Source: Megasphaera hutchinsoni
GTDB lineage: Bacteria; Bacillota; Negativicutes; Veillonellales; Megasphaeraceae
Reading direction: 5' to 3'
Length of the DNA: 64,000 bases
NCBI RefSeq assembly: GCF_001553405.1
Contig: NZ_KQ960952.1
Span: 277,965 to 341,964, forward strand
The translations under genes were made by a program, and so were the position numbers. The notes beneath the pieces are model-generated. The model was not told the DNA's origin. It worked only from the letters and a program-made list of their open reading frames with translations, and searched no databases. This document shows positions 24,194-33,266 of the stretch, piece after piece; position 1 is the first letter of the stretch, and each line of letters opens with the position of its first letter.

Positions 24194-24700
24194 TTATGTT
24201 TCCGATATATACGAACTAACCAATCGACCAATAACAATTCCTAATGTTCCCGTAATAAGTTGAGGCCAACTCATAGCGAATAAAATCATCTTTGATACTT
24301 TTGGTGGTACATTGATACACATGAATAATAAGGTAAAACCCCCAAATAATACGATCGTTTTTACAATGACTGCTAATATATTTCCCAAACTGCGTGATGA
24401 AGACTTAAATAGACGTAAGATGATAATATACACAAGATTGCCTATCGCGACCAAAGGGATAAACAAGGGAAACGGCAACATACCCTCTAACCAAGCAAAG
24501 ATAGGCGTAATGATGGCTATGGCTATCCATCCATTTCCTTTTAACCGTAGTGCGGCAACAACTAAGCATGCATTAACGAGCGAACCAATAAAAAATAAAC
24601 TAACCTGTGGTGGCACTGGTAATACTAAACGTATCCCTTGTAATACTAAAGTAAGTGCTACTAATAAAGCGGTACGCGTAAGTTGTCCAGTTTGATTCAT
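24194..24700 (-). CDS. Small polytopic membrane protein, probable ECF-transporter S component
   Basis: About 168 residues with five or six membrane helices and short loops, resembling substrate-binding S components of energy-coupling factor vitamin transporters. It starts LTRTALLVALTLVLQGIRL and contains FFIGSLVNACLVVAALRL. The substrate cannot be named from sequence; its place 106 nt upstream of folE, without a visible terminator, hints at folate or another pteridine. No EcfA/EcfT genes are near, as expected for group II systems. ATG 24700 has GAGGG nine bases upstream; ATG 24709 abuts that site. Confidence 0.7.
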   Translation of the reverse strand: MNQTGQLTRTALLVALTLVLQGIRLVLPVPPQVSLFFIGSLVNACLVVAALRLKGNGWIAIAIITPIFAWLEGMLPFPLFIPLVAIGNLVYIIILRLFKSSSRSLGNILAVIVKTIVLFGGFTLLFMCINVPPKVSKMILFAMSWPQLITGTLGIVIGRLVSSYISET

Positions 24701-24734
24701 GAAAAACATCCCTCTCTATGTTTTTTACTAAAAC

Positions 24735-24763
24735 TTGCTATAATAGACATAACCCTATATAAT
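24735..24763 (+). promoter_or_regulatory. Possible acyltransferase promoter
   Basis: TTGCTA, 17-nt spacer, TATAAT on the plus strand, about 38 nt before the acyltransferase ATG. The whole 92-nt divergent gap is AT-rich, so other -10 boxes are possible. Confidence 0.5.
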
Positions 24764-24801
24764 AACCACATTATATCTTATTGTATAATTAGAGGTGCTA
24801 A

Positions 24802-25905
24802 ATGTCAAAAAGATTTGTTTATTCCATAAATAATATGCGTGGATTATGTATGCTTGGTGTCATTGCCATTCACATTGGTTCTATTGCATTGACGAATCCC
24901 TATCCTAATATCTGGTTAATTGGGATTCTCGAAATTTTATCACGATATTCCGTACCAGCGTTCTTCTTTCTTTCCGCTTTCGGTTTATTCTACAATCATC
25001 CTTTAACCCAATCTTTTTCCTATTTAGAGTATATAAAAAAACGATTGAAAACAGTCTTGATTCCTTATTTAGCCTGGTCTCTTTTTTATCTTCTCTACAC
25101 TGCTACCATAAGCCATCAAGTGCAACTACTTTATCCTTTAGCGATATTGAAATCTCTTTGGTACGGCTTGGGTATGTATCATTTGTATTTTCTCGTCATT
25201 TTATTGTGGTTTTATCTGCTCATGCCTGTTTGGCGCTATCTATTAACCTACATTAATCAATATCCTCGACTCATCATGCCTCTATTGTTTATTAGTAATG
25301 TGCTATTTAATTATTATTCATCCTATATATGGATAACTCCCGCCCATTCATTTTGGCACGATGCTATCGCTTATCGCTTAAATTATCTAATTTTCCATTA
25401 TCTTTTTATCTTTTTATTCGGTGCTTTTGTCGCCACCCATTGGCAAATAGTACTTCATTGGCTTCATCAACATGGAAAACTACTTTGTTTTGCTCAACTA
25501 GTTACAACAGCAGGAATGATAAGTGCCTATCTCGGCGTTATGCATGCATGGCACTATGATCCCTTGTCAGCTGTATTTACCATCCATCAACTTAGTCCTA
25601 TCGGGATGTGTTATACCGTTTCAACGTTGCTGTTTTGCCTATACATTTGGGAATGCCATACCTTTCCTCCATTTTGGCATACCTTTTTTCAACGACTAGG
25701 CGATGCGTCATACCCGATATATCTCATTCATCCGTTATTTTTAAGTATGGGTACAGGTTTATTAAATCATTATCACATTATTCCTTCTACTCGTTATATC
25801 CTGTTATTATATGTAAGTATTACCTTACTCTCTTACATCTACGCCTCTATCCTAGGCAAAATTTCACTTCCCTCTTTTCTACGACTCTGTTTACAAGGAA
25901 AATAA
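24802..25905 (+). CDS. Acyltransferase 3 family membrane protein
   Basis: A 367-residue integral membrane protein with about ten hydrophobic helices, of the family that O-acylates cell-surface sugars (OafA/WecH/YrhL-like). The N-terminal NNMRGLCMLGVIAIHIGS carries the conserved R-G-x-x-x-x-x-V-x-x-x-H pattern, followed by AFFFLSAFGLF and YLIHPLFL near the C-terminus. The acceptor is unknown; in a diderm it could be LPS, peptidoglycan or an exported glycan. It is an isolated plus-strand gene between minus-strand operons, which may mark an insertion, though base composition looks similar to the neighbours. Confidence 0.85.
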   Translation: MSKRFVYSINNMRGLCMLGVIAIHIGSIALTNPYPNIWLIGILEILSRYSVPAFFFLSAFGLFYNHPLTQSFSYLEYIKKRLKTVLIPYLAWSLFYLLYTATISHQVQLLYPLAILKSLWYGLGMYHLYFLVILLWFYLLMPVWRYLLTYINQYPRLIMPLLFISNVLFNYYSSYIWITPAHSFWHDAIAYRLNYLIFHYLFIFLFGAFVATHWQIVLHWLHQHGKLLCFAQLVTTAGMISAYLGVMHAWHYDPLSAVFTIHQLSPIGMCYTVSTLLFCLYIWECHTFPPFWHTFFQRLGDASYPIYLIHPLFLSMGTGLLNHYHIIPSTRYILLLYVSITLLSYIYASILGKISLPSFLRLCLQGK

Positions 25906-25925
25906 ACAACTACTAGCGTTACATT

Positions 25926-25983
25926 GATATACAACTAAAAACGACATCGATATATATATCGATGTCATTTTTAGTTGTATATC
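25926..25983. terminator. 58-nt near-perfect palindrome, bidirectional terminator
   Basis: Two 29-nt arms with one mismatch meet at a TATATATA centre between the convergent acyltransferase and ispG genes. The TTTTTAGTTG arms give T-runs on both strands. The arms are much longer than a terminator requires. Confidence 0.75.
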
Positions 25984-25994
25984 AAACAATATCA

Positions 25995-27068
25995 CTATAC
26001 CTTATTTTTTTCTAAAGAAGCATATATTTCCTCTAATAAACTATCCACCAGCTGATCCTCTGGAACGGTACGCAATACCTTTCCATGCGAAAAAACAATG
26101 CCTTTCCCCATACCGCCGGCAATACCAAAATCAGCTTCTTTTGCCTCCCCTGGTCCATTAACAATACAGCCCATAACCGCTACTTTAATCGGTACTTTCA
26201 ACTTAGAAATGGCTTCCTGTACACGTTCAGCCAAACCAATTAAATTTACTTGAGTCCGTCCACAAGTAGGACAAGATATAAGTGTAGGACCAAAAGAACG
26301 CAATCCTAAAGCACTTAAAATTTCCTTCCCAACTTTAATTTCTTCCGCTGGATCCCCTGTTAAAGATACTCTAATCGTATCGCCAATTCCCTCGGCAAGT
26401 AACGTTCCAATTCCAATTGCCGATTTAATCGTTCCTTCCTTAACCAAACCTGCCTCAGTAACACCTAAATGCAACGCATAAGGAACCTTATCAGCTAACC
26501 GCTGATAAGCTTCTATCATTAACGGAACCTCTGACGCTTTTAGAGAAATAACCATCTGCTTATAATCCAATCGCTCTAAAATACGAATATGCCGCAAAGC
26601 ACCTTCTACCATCGCGGCTGCATTGGGATGCCCGCCATAAGCTGCTAAAATATCCGCCGGCAAAGACCCCGTATTAATACCAATACGAATAGGAATCCCC
26701 TTAGGTTTTACCTTTTCTACAACCTCTATTACCCGTTCTTCTTTGCCAATATTACCTGGATTAATCCGTAACGCATCCACACCACTATCAATGGCTTGTA
26801 AAGCTAATCGATAATCAAAATGAATGTCCCCTACGATAGGCACAGGAGATGCCTCAACCACAGCACGCAATCCTTTTGCCGCCGTCATATCTGGTACGGC
26901 AAAACGAATAATTTCAGCACCTAAGGATGCTAAGCGCAATGTATCTTGTACAGCAGCCACTTCTTCTTTGGGATTTACTGTCGACATCGTCTGAATAGAA
27001 ATGGGATAGGTTCCACCTATTCCCATATGGCGCAGCTTAACTGGCAAAGCTACACGTCTTACCTTCAT
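25995..27068 (-). CDS. ispG: 4-hydroxy-3-methylbut-2-enyl diphosphate synthase (IspG/GcpE)
   Basis: 357-residue [4Fe-4S] enzyme of the MEP pathway, converting MEcPP to HMBPP. The N-terminal TIM barrel contains PISIQTMSTVNPKEE and GDIHFDYRLAL; the C-terminal iron-sulfur domain has ligands in ISCPTCGRT and MGCIVNGPGEAKEAD. Normal size. It is the last gene of the rpsB-to-ispG series, 15 nt after rseP, followed by the large palindromic terminator. Confidence 0.97.
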   Translation of the reverse strand: MKVRRVALPVKLRHMGIGGTYPISIQTMSTVNPKEEVAAVQDTLRLASLGAEIIRFAVPDMTAAKGLRAVVEASPVPIVGDIHFDYRLALQAIDSGVDALRINPGNIGKEERVIEVVEKVKPKGIPIRIGINTGSLPADILAAYGGHPNAAAMVEGALRHIRILERLDYKQMVISLKASEVPLMIEAYQRLADKVPYALHLGVTEAGLVKEGTIKSAIGIGTLLAEGIGDTIRVSLTGDPAEEIKVGKEILSALGLRSFGPTLISCPTCGRTQVNLIGLAERVQEAISKLKVPIKVAVMGCIVNGPGEAKEADFGIAGGMGKGIVFSHGKVLRTVPEDQLVDSLLEEIYASLEKNKV

Positions 27069-27083
27069 GTAATTCTGTCCTTT

Positions 27084-28136
27084 CTATAATAACCGCAATA
27101 TATCTTTTACTAACGAAAAAAGAAATATAGATCCTAAAATAACCATACCTGTAATTTGTACATACATCAATGCACGTTCAGGCAATCGTTTCCTACGCAC
27201 GGCTTCCAATAACAAAAGGATAATATGCCCTCCATCAAGTACGGGAATAGGTAACAAATTAATAATTCCCAAATTGGTACTCAAAAATGCCGTAAACATC
27301 AACAATGAAGAAAAACCAAGAGATGCTACTTGACCAGCTAATTGTGCGATGCCAATGGGTCCAGCTATATCGGCACCCGTTTTACCCACTATCATCTGAT
27401 AAATACCTTGCACCATGACAGAGCTTAATCGCCCTACACGTATAACCGCTAATTTTCCTGCTTCGCCAAACGGGTGGGTATGCGTTTTTTGTACTGGATA
27501 AATTCCCATAGTTACACGTTTAGTCGTTTCATCAACATGCGGAATAATACTTTTACTGATCCTATTTCCCTGACGCTGTATCTCAACCGTCAGCACTTCT
27601 TTATCATGATTAGCTAATGCCACCGTAATATCATCCCATTGCTGAATGGGGTTACCATTGATAGAAAGGATTCTGTCACCAGCTTGCAACTTACTCTGCG
27701 CAGCTGGCGAATCAGCAATTGTCGCACCAACAACAGGTTCAGTCGATATACTAACAGTCCCTTCAACCCAATAAATTCCCCAAACCAAAACAATAGCCAA
27801 TAAAAAATTCATCATCGCACCAGCTACCATCACCAAAAAACGAGCAGCTAACGGTTTAGACGTAAACCACTTGGTTTTATCTATTTCTACCGTAGTATCA
27901 TCTTCTCCACCATTGACATCTACCATACCAGCAATGCGATTAAAGCCGCCCAAGGGAATCATACGCAATGAATAGAGCGTACTGCCCCACCGCCGACTAA
28001 TCAACGTTGGACCAAACCCAACAGCAAATTCATCCACTTGCATTCCTGTAATCTTAGCCGTTATAAAATGCCCTAATTCATGAATGACCACGATCACACT
28101 AAATACAAAAATGGTCGCCAAGATAGTAACGAGCAT
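27084..28136 (-). CDS. rseP: RIP metalloprotease RseP
   Basis: 350-residue intramembrane zinc protease (M50). The catalytic motif VVIHELGHF lies in the first helix, one PDZ domain is central (GATIADSPAAQSKLQAGDRILSING), and the second metal motif NLLPIPVLDGGH is near the C-terminus. Homologs cleave anti-sigma factors and leftover signal peptides. ATG 28136 lies one base after the dxr stop with AAAGGG upstream. The order dxr-rseP-ispG is conserved in many Firmicutes. Confidence 0.95.
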   Translation of the reverse strand: MLVTILATIFVFSVIVVIHELGHFITAKITGMQVDEFAVGFGPTLISRRWGSTLYSLRMIPLGGFNRIAGMVDVNGGEDDTTVEIDKTKWFTSKPLAARFLVMVAGAMMNFLLAIVLVWGIYWVEGTVSISTEPVVGATIADSPAAQSKLQAGDRILSINGNPIQQWDDITVALANHDKEVLTVEIQRQGNRISKSIIPHVDETTKRVTMGIYPVQKTHTHPFGEAGKLAVIRVGRLSSVMVQGIYQMIVGKTGADIAGPIGIAQLAGQVASLGFSSLLMFTAFLSTNLGIINLLPIPVLDGGHIILLLLEAVRRKRLPERALMYVQITGMVILGSIFLFSLVKDILRLL

Positions 28137-28137
28137 A

Positions 28138-29301
28138 CTACACACCCTTTCTATTATCAATAACTTGCCTTACCCAATGCCGCCCCCATTCATCCGCAGC
28201 TTGTATATCCGCTAAGGACATAATTGGCATAACCTGATGTTCTTTCATCCCTTGTGCTACCATAGTAAAAATTTGTGAAAAAGATATTCTTTTTTGTAAA
28301 AAAGCATATACAGCTTCCTCATTTATAGCATTTAGTACACAAGGCATCGTTCCACCTATTTTTCCTGCTTCATAGGCTAGAGGCAAAGAAGGAAATTTAT
28401 CATCATCTGGAGTAAAAAAAGACAATTCGCCTAAAGTTTGCCAATTAATCGATTTTGCCCCCTTAACAGCGAAGCGTTTGGGATAAGAAAAAGCATATTG
28501 TATAGGCAACCGCATATCGGGTATGCCCAATTGTGCCAAAACAGACATATCTGTAAATTGCACCATCGAATGAATCATGCTCTGAGGCTGAATAACCACT
28601 TGAATACGCTCAAAGGGGATAGAAAATAACCAATGAGCTTCAATAACTTCTAACCCTTTATTAAACATCGTAGCCGAATCAATCGTAATTTTATTTCCCA
28701 TATGCCATGTAGGATGACGCAAACAAGAAGAAACCGTAATATCATCAAACAATTGTTTCGGGGTATGAAAATGAGGACCACCTGAAGCAGTAATAATTAA
28801 TGCATCAACTTCTTCACTTTTTCTTCCCTGTAAACATTGAAAAATAGCTCCATGCTCACTATCTACGGGTAAAATAGCAACATTTTTTTCTGCTGCCCGT
28901 TTCATAACCAATTCGCCAGCAGCAACCAATGTTTCCTTGTTCGCCAATGCAATATCTATACCCTTGTCAATAGCCTTTAAGGTTGGTTCAATCCCAGCCG
29001 CTCCTACTAATGAAGTCAATACCATATCTGCATCGACCTCATCTAATAATTGCAATAACCCATCTCGCCCAACAAAAACAGTACACTGCTCACCCACTTC
29101 CGCTTGTAATCGTTGTGCAGATGCGGGATCAATCATACAAGCAAACATGATATGGTGGGTAAGAATTTGTTTCGCCAATTTTTGCCAATGTGAATACGCT
29201 GCTACTGCTACTACTGAAAATGCCGTGGGATTGGCCTCTATCACATCCATTGCCTGGCTTCCAATCGAACCTGTACTTCCAAGAATAATAATTTTTTTCA
29301 T
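28138..29301 (-). CDS. dxr: 1-deoxy-D-xylulose 5-phosphate reductoisomerase
   Basis: 387 residues. NADPH-dependent conversion of DXP to MEP, the committed MEP step and the fosmidomycin target. Visible: Rossmann start ILGSTGSIGSQAMDVI, metal and substrate segments LPVDSEHGAIFQ, TASGGPH, HPTWHMGNKITIDSATM and NKGLEVIEAHWLF. It lies between cdsA and rseP with 2-15 nt gaps. Confidence 0.97.
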   Translation of the reverse strand: MKKIIILGSTGSIGSQAMDVIEANPTAFSVVAVAAYSHWQKLAKQILTHHIMFACMIDPASAQRLQAEVGEQCTVFVGRDGLLQLLDEVDADMVLTSLVGAAGIEPTLKAIDKGIDIALANKETLVAAGELVMKRAAEKNVAILPVDSEHGAIFQCLQGRKSEEVDALIITASGGPHFHTPKQLFDDITVSSCLRHPTWHMGNKITIDSATMFNKGLEVIEAHWLFSIPFERIQVVIQPQSMIHSMVQFTDMSVLAQLGIPDMRLPIQYAFSYPKRFAVKGAKSINWQTLGELSFFTPDDDKFPSLPLAYEAGKIGGTMPCVLNAINEEAVYAFLQKRISFSQIFTMVAQGMKEHQVMPIMSLADIQAADEWGRHWVRQVIDNRKGV

Positions 29302-29316
29302 TCATACCCCTTCTTA

Positions 29317-30144
29317 CTAGGTAACGATATATACATAAAGTAATACCATCGGTGCCGCTACCAATAAACTATCAAACCTATCTAACACGCCTCCATGCCC
29401 AGGAATTAATGTACCCGAATCCTTCACTCCACAAGTGCGCTTCAATACCGATTCAATGAGGTCTCCCAATGGTGCCATAACTGCAATGATAATTCCGATT
29501 AAAAAGCCATGAATAACCGGAATCTGCCCTACTACTGCAACAATCATAGCCACTACAATCGTACCGATACAACCACCTATAATCCCCTCTTTCGTCTTAC
29601 CAGGACTAATGGCAACACATAATTTATGCGTTCCCCAATATTTTCCCACAAAAAAAGCACACGTATCACTAGCCCAAGTAGAAAAAATAAGTAGAAACAT
29701 AATCACCCTCGTTGAATCTACCCCAAAAGGAACCTGATCTAATCCTAAGTGAATTCCAAGAGAGCTACACCGAAGTGCTAGCATCGCCGTAAAACCAAAT
29801 GCAACATACACTAAGCCCATAAAAGCATAGGCCGAATCGACGAATTTAATCTTATTATGAAAAAATATGGGACGAAGTAAAGACCAATAAACCAATATAG
29901 CACCCAATAGAATCGTACACTGTATTTGTGAAAACCAAACCGATCCTAAAAACAAAAGTAACCACCCATAACCAAAAAGAATGGGTACATTAACAGAAAT
30001 ATGGCGTACTAATCGAATATATTCTCGCCACCCCCACATTGTCAATAAAATGATAGCAATAAAAAACAGCCAATTGCCTTCATAAATCACACCAATCGCC
30101 AATAACCCCCCGATTATACCGGAAAGTATTCGTTTACCTAACAT
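29317..30144 (-). CDS. cdsA: Phosphatidate cytidylyltransferase
   Basis: 275-residue membrane enzyme making CDP-diacylglycerol. About seven or eight helices precede the C-terminal signature GDLIESVLKRTCGVKDSG followed by PGHGGVLDRFDSL. It follows uppS by 16 nt in the standard uppS-cdsA-dxr order. Confidence 0.96.
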   Translation of the reverse strand: MLGKRILSGIIGGLLAIGVIYEGNWLFFIAIILLTMWGWREYIRLVRHISVNVPILFGYGWLLLFLGSVWFSQIQCTILLGAILVYWSLLRPIFFHNKIKFVDSAYAFMGLVYVAFGFTAMLALRCSSLGIHLGLDQVPFGVDSTRVIMFLLIFSTWASDTCAFFVGKYWGTHKLCVAISPGKTKEGIIGGCIGTIVVAMIVAVVGQIPVIHGFLIGIIIAVMAPLGDLIESVLKRTCGVKDSGTLIPGHGGVLDRFDSLLVAAPMVLLYVYIVT

Positions 30145-30160
30145 ATACTAATCTCCTATT

Positions 30161-30928
30161 CTATTTTAACCCGCCAAATCGACGTTCTCGTTGTTGATAT
30201 GCGATAATTGCTTCTCTCAATGTATCTATTGTAAAATCTGGCCAACATACAGGAGTATACCAAAATTCAGCATACGCTACTTGCCATAACAAAAAATTAC
30301 TAAGACGCTTATCATTTCCAGGTCTAATGACTAAATCCACTTCATTATAAGGATCCGTATACAAAGCATGAGAAACCATTTTCTCTGTAATATCCTCCGG
30401 GGAAACGGCTTTTTCTTGAACATCCACAATAATGTTCCGAATAGCTTGCACTAATTCTGCACGACCACCATAATTAATCGCAATATTTAAGACTAACCCA
30501 TCATTCGTGACTGTATTTTTTTCAGCCTCTTTCAATTGTACTTGTAACGAATCTGGAATTCGTGATAAATCACCAATAAAACGTAATCGCACATGATGTT
30601 CACCTAGTGCCAATAAATGATTTTGTAAATACTCTCCCATAAGCTTCATAATATATGAAACCTCTGCTTCTGGCCGTTTCCAATTCTCCGTTGAAAAAGC
30701 ATAAACCGTAAGGACTTTAATTCCCAACTCATGTGCACCTATCACAATTTTTTTTAACGTATCTGCTCCAGCACGATGTCCCATACTGCGTGGAAGATTT
30801 CTCCGCTGTGCCCAACGCCCATTTCCATCCATAATAATGGCAACATGAGTAGGTATATTGGTTGTATCAATTATTGATGCCACATCTTTTTTTTTATTTC
30901 CTAACAATGCTGTCAAAAATTTAAACAT
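30161..30928 (-). CDS. uppS: Undecaprenyl diphosphate synthase
   Basis: 255-residue cis-prenyltransferase making the C55 carrier for peptidoglycan and other glycans. Motifs: IMDGNGRWAQRR, GHRAGADTLK, LTVYAFSTENWKRP and the C-terminal DLVIRPGNDKRLSNFLLWQ. It follows the small protein gene by 4 nt. Confidence 0.97.
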   Translation of the reverse strand: MFKFLTALLGNKKKDVASIIDTTNIPTHVAIIMDGNGRWAQRRNLPRSMGHRAGADTLKKIVIGAHELGIKVLTVYAFSTENWKRPEAEVSYIMKLMGEYLQNHLLALGEHHVRLRFIGDLSRIPDSLQVQLKEAEKNTVTNDGLVLNIAINYGGRAELVQAIRNIIVDVQEKAVSPEDITEKMVSHALYTDPYNEVDLVIRPGNDKRLSNFLLWQVAYAEFWYTPVCWPDFTIDTLREAIIAYQQRERRFGGLK

Positions 30929-30932
30929 CTTT

Positions 30933-31169
30933 TTATTCCTCGTTTGCTAAAGCTTGTAATACGGAATTACTCATAATCAAATTATAATTAACCAAAAGAC
31001 ATATTTTCCCTTGGTCTTCTGTTACTCGTACTACATAATCCGCTGTTTCATCACAGGTAAAAAAACGACTAATAGCACGTGTACGCACTACTTGATACGG
31101 AATATTTTCTTGTTCTAATATAGATTTGGCATACCCCAAAGGCATGCCAATAAAAACTTTTTTCTCCAT
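30933..31169 (-). CDS. Small conserved-looking protein of unknown function
   Basis: 78 residues with no recognised family. It starts inside the frr stop codon (TAATG) and ends 4 nt before uppS, so translation is clearly coupled to essential genes. The sequence alternates hydrophobic beta-like stretches (PYQVVRT, DYVVRV, KICLLVN) after one N-terminal helix (GYAKSILEQE), with single Cys residues in FTCDE and KICLL. The shape loosely recalls small potato-inhibitor-like folds, but I would not assign it. No signal peptide or membrane helix. Confidence 0.8.
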   Translation of the reverse strand: MEKKVFIGMPLGYAKSILEQENIPYQVVRTRAISRFFTCDETADYVVRVTEDQGKICLLVNYNLIMSNSVLQALANEE

Positions 31170-31729
31170 TATACTTCCATAACTTCTTTTTCTTTTTTGC
31201 TTTTTAGCTCATCAATTAACTTAATCTTTTTATCAGTCAACTTTTGTATTTGATCCTGTATTTCTTTACTTTCGTCTTCGGTTACTTCTTTTCCTTTTTC
31301 CATCTTTTTAATAGAATCATTTGCATCACGTCTAATGTTACGGATAACTACCTTAGACTCTTCGGCGTATTTACTTACTTTTTTCGTCAATTCTTTCCGC
31401 CGTTCTTCCGTAGGTTTTGGTATTTCCAGGCGAATCATCGTACCATCATTATTTGGATTTAATCCCAAATCTGATTTTAAAATAGCTCTTTCAATATCAC
31501 CTAAAATATTTCGTTCCCACGGCACAATAGTCAATAACGTAGGTTCGGGTGCCGACACATTTGCCACTTGTTTAATAGGTGTAGCTGCACCATAATAATC
31601 CACCATAACTCGATCCAATAAACTCGTACTTGCACGACCAGTACGTACCGATGAAAAATCCCGTTTCAATGCTTCAATTGTTTTATCCATTTTTTCTTCA
31701 TATCCTGCCAATAATACTTTACCATCCAT
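31169..31729 (-). CDS. frr: Ribosome recycling factor
   Basis: 186 residues; with EF-G it splits post-termination ribosomes. Family segments: DFSSVRTGRAS, VDYYGAATP, GLNPNNDG, LTKKVSKYAEESKV and AIRNIRRDAND-type helix. ATG 31729 is supported by AGGAAGTGAT; the frame extends upstream to 31750 without such support. It overlaps the next gene by 1 nt. Confidence 0.97.
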   Translation of the reverse strand: MDGKVLLAGYEEKMDKTIEALKRDFSSVRTGRASTSLLDRVMVDYYGAATPIKQVANVSAPEPTLLTIVPWERNILGDIERAILKSDLGLNPNNDGTMIRLEIPKPTEERRKELTKKVSKYAEESKVVIRNIRRDANDSIKKMEKGKEVTEDESKEIQDQIQKLTDKKIKLIDELKSKKEKEVMEV

Positions 31730-31767
31730 TACAATCACTTCCTTTTTCAATGTACGTATCTTTATAG

Positions 31768-32487
31768 TTATTCACTCACAAGAGTGCCTATCCCTTTTCC
31801 CTGTGCTGCCAAAACAATATTTTCAGCCTGATCTAAATTAAAAACAACAATAGGAATATGATTATTCATACAAAGTGTCGTTGCCGTAGCATCCATTACC
31901 TTAAGATCTTTATTAATGACATCTAAATACGATAAAGTAGTAAACATCTTAGCATCCTTATTTACCTTTGGATCGCTATCATATACTCCATCAACGCCAT
32001 TTTTAGCCATTAAAATAGCATCTGCTTCAATTTCAGCAGCACGCAAAGCCGCAGTTGTATCCGTAGAAAAATAAGGATTTCCTGTGCCCGCGCCAAAAAT
32101 AACAACCCGACCTTTTTCCATATGTCGAATAGCTCTACGCCGAATATAGGGTTCTGCTACTTGTTGCATATTAATTGCCGTTTGCACCCGTGTAGCAACA
32201 TTAAAATTTTCTAACGCATCTTGTAACGCCAATGCATTCATCACCGTCGCAAGCATCCCCATATAATCAGCCGATACGCGATCCATTCCACGTGAACTAC
32301 CCGATAACCCCCGCCAAATATTTCCACCACCGACAACAATAGCTACTTGAATACCTGCTTGATTAACAAACGCGATCTGCTTTGCAATTCTTTCAACAGT
32401 TTCTGTATCGATTCCATATCCTTTTGTTCCTGCTAAGGCTTCGCCACTTAGCTTTAAAATAATGCGTTTATACTGTTTCGTCTCCAT
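31768..32487 (-). CDS. pyrH: UMP kinase
   Basis: 239-residue hexameric amino-acid-kinase-fold enzyme phosphorylating UMP. Motifs: [33 protein letters not shown] and [17 protein letters not shown]. It lies between tsf and frr; a terminator-like hairpin precedes it, so expression may be reduced relative to rpsB-tsf. Confidence 0.97.
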   Translation of the reverse strand: METKQYKRIILKLSGEALAGTKGYGIDTETVERIAKQIAFVNQAGIQVAIVVGGGNIWRGLSGSSRGMDRVSADYMGMLATVMNALALQDALENFNVATRVQTAINMQQVAEPYIRRRAIRHMEKGRVVIFGAGTGNPYFSTDTTAALRAAEIEADAILMAKNGVDGVYDSDPKVNKDAKMFTTLSYLDVINKDLKVMDATATTLCMNNHIPIVVFNLDQAENIVLAAQGKGIGTLVSE

Positions 32488-32518
32488 CTAGGCCTCCCGT
32501 GCTGTTCAAATAGTATGA

Positions 32519-32556
32519 GAAAATAAGAGAACACCAAATAAAGCGTTCTCTTATTT
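32519..32556 (-). terminator. Internal terminator or attenuator between tsf and pyrH
   Basis: Minus-strand stem AAATAAGAGAAC/GTTCTCTTATTT with a 12-nt loop and trailing T residues, 8 nt beyond the tsf stop. A weak TTGGTG-16-TACTAT promoter overlapping it could restart transcription for pyrH. Confidence 0.7.
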
Positions 32557-32564
32557 AAATAAAC

Positions 32565-33215
32565 TTATTTTTTAACTTGTGCCATTACTTCAGAAACGAA
32601 ATCATCATTGCGTTTTTCCATGCCTTCGCCCAATTCATATCGAACATATCGACGAATATCAATTTTTTCACCAATTTTAGCAATTTGTTCTGTAATGACT
32701 TGACTTATCGTCTTATCTGCATCTTTAATAAATTCTTGGTCAAGTAAACAATTTTCTTTATAATATTTTTCAATCCGGCCCACGATCATCTTATCGACAA
32801 TATGTTGTGGTTTTCCTTCATTTAACGCTTGCTTCGATAATACTTCGCGTTCATGATCCAATACTTCTTGAGGTACTTCTTCACGTTTTAAATAAGCCGG
32901 TTTTGCTGCAGCAATTTGCATCGCTATATCTTTACACAAATCTTTAAAACCATCTGTCTGTGCCACAAAATCTGTTTCACAATTCACTTCTACCAATACA
33001 CCAATACGACCATTTCCGTGAATATAAGAATATACTAAACCTTCTGCAGCGATACGATCTGCTTTCTTAGCAGCAGCAGCCAATCCCTTTTCTCGTAAAA
33101 AATCAATGGCCTTGTCTAAATCTCCATCCGTAGCACTTAAAGCTTTTTTACAATCCATCATACCAGCGCCAGTTTTCGTTCTTAATTCTTTTACCAAACC
33201 TGCTGTAATTGCCAT
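32565..33215 (-). CDS. tsf: Elongation factor Ts, short form
   Basis: 216-residue guanine-nucleotide exchange factor for EF-Tu. The N-terminal UBA-like domain has [16 protein letters not shown], and the core includes [16 protein letters not shown]. coli and Bacillus EF-Ts are about 283-293 residues, so this belongs to the shorter form with a single reduced core. ATG 33215 follows GGAGG; a frame start at 33224 is not supported. Confidence 0.96.
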   Translation of the reverse strand: MAITAGLVKELRTKTGAGMMDCKKALSATDGDLDKAIDFLREKGLAAAAKKADRIAAEGLVYSYIHGNGRIGVLVEVNCETDFVAQTDGFKDLCKDIAMQIAAAKPAYLKREEVPQEVLDHEREVLSKQALNEGKPQHIVDKMIVGRIEKYYKENCLLDQEFIKDADKTISQVITEQIAKIGEKIDIRRYVRYELGEGMEKRNDDFVSEVMAQVKK

Positions 33216-33266
33216 TCTATACAACCTCCAACTATACCATATTTACGACTAATAATTCCGATATAT

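Noticed and set aside
24802-25905. Acyltransferase as part of a mobile element
   Set aside because: No transposase, integrase, direct repeats or att-like sequence around it; isolated orientation alone is weak evidence.
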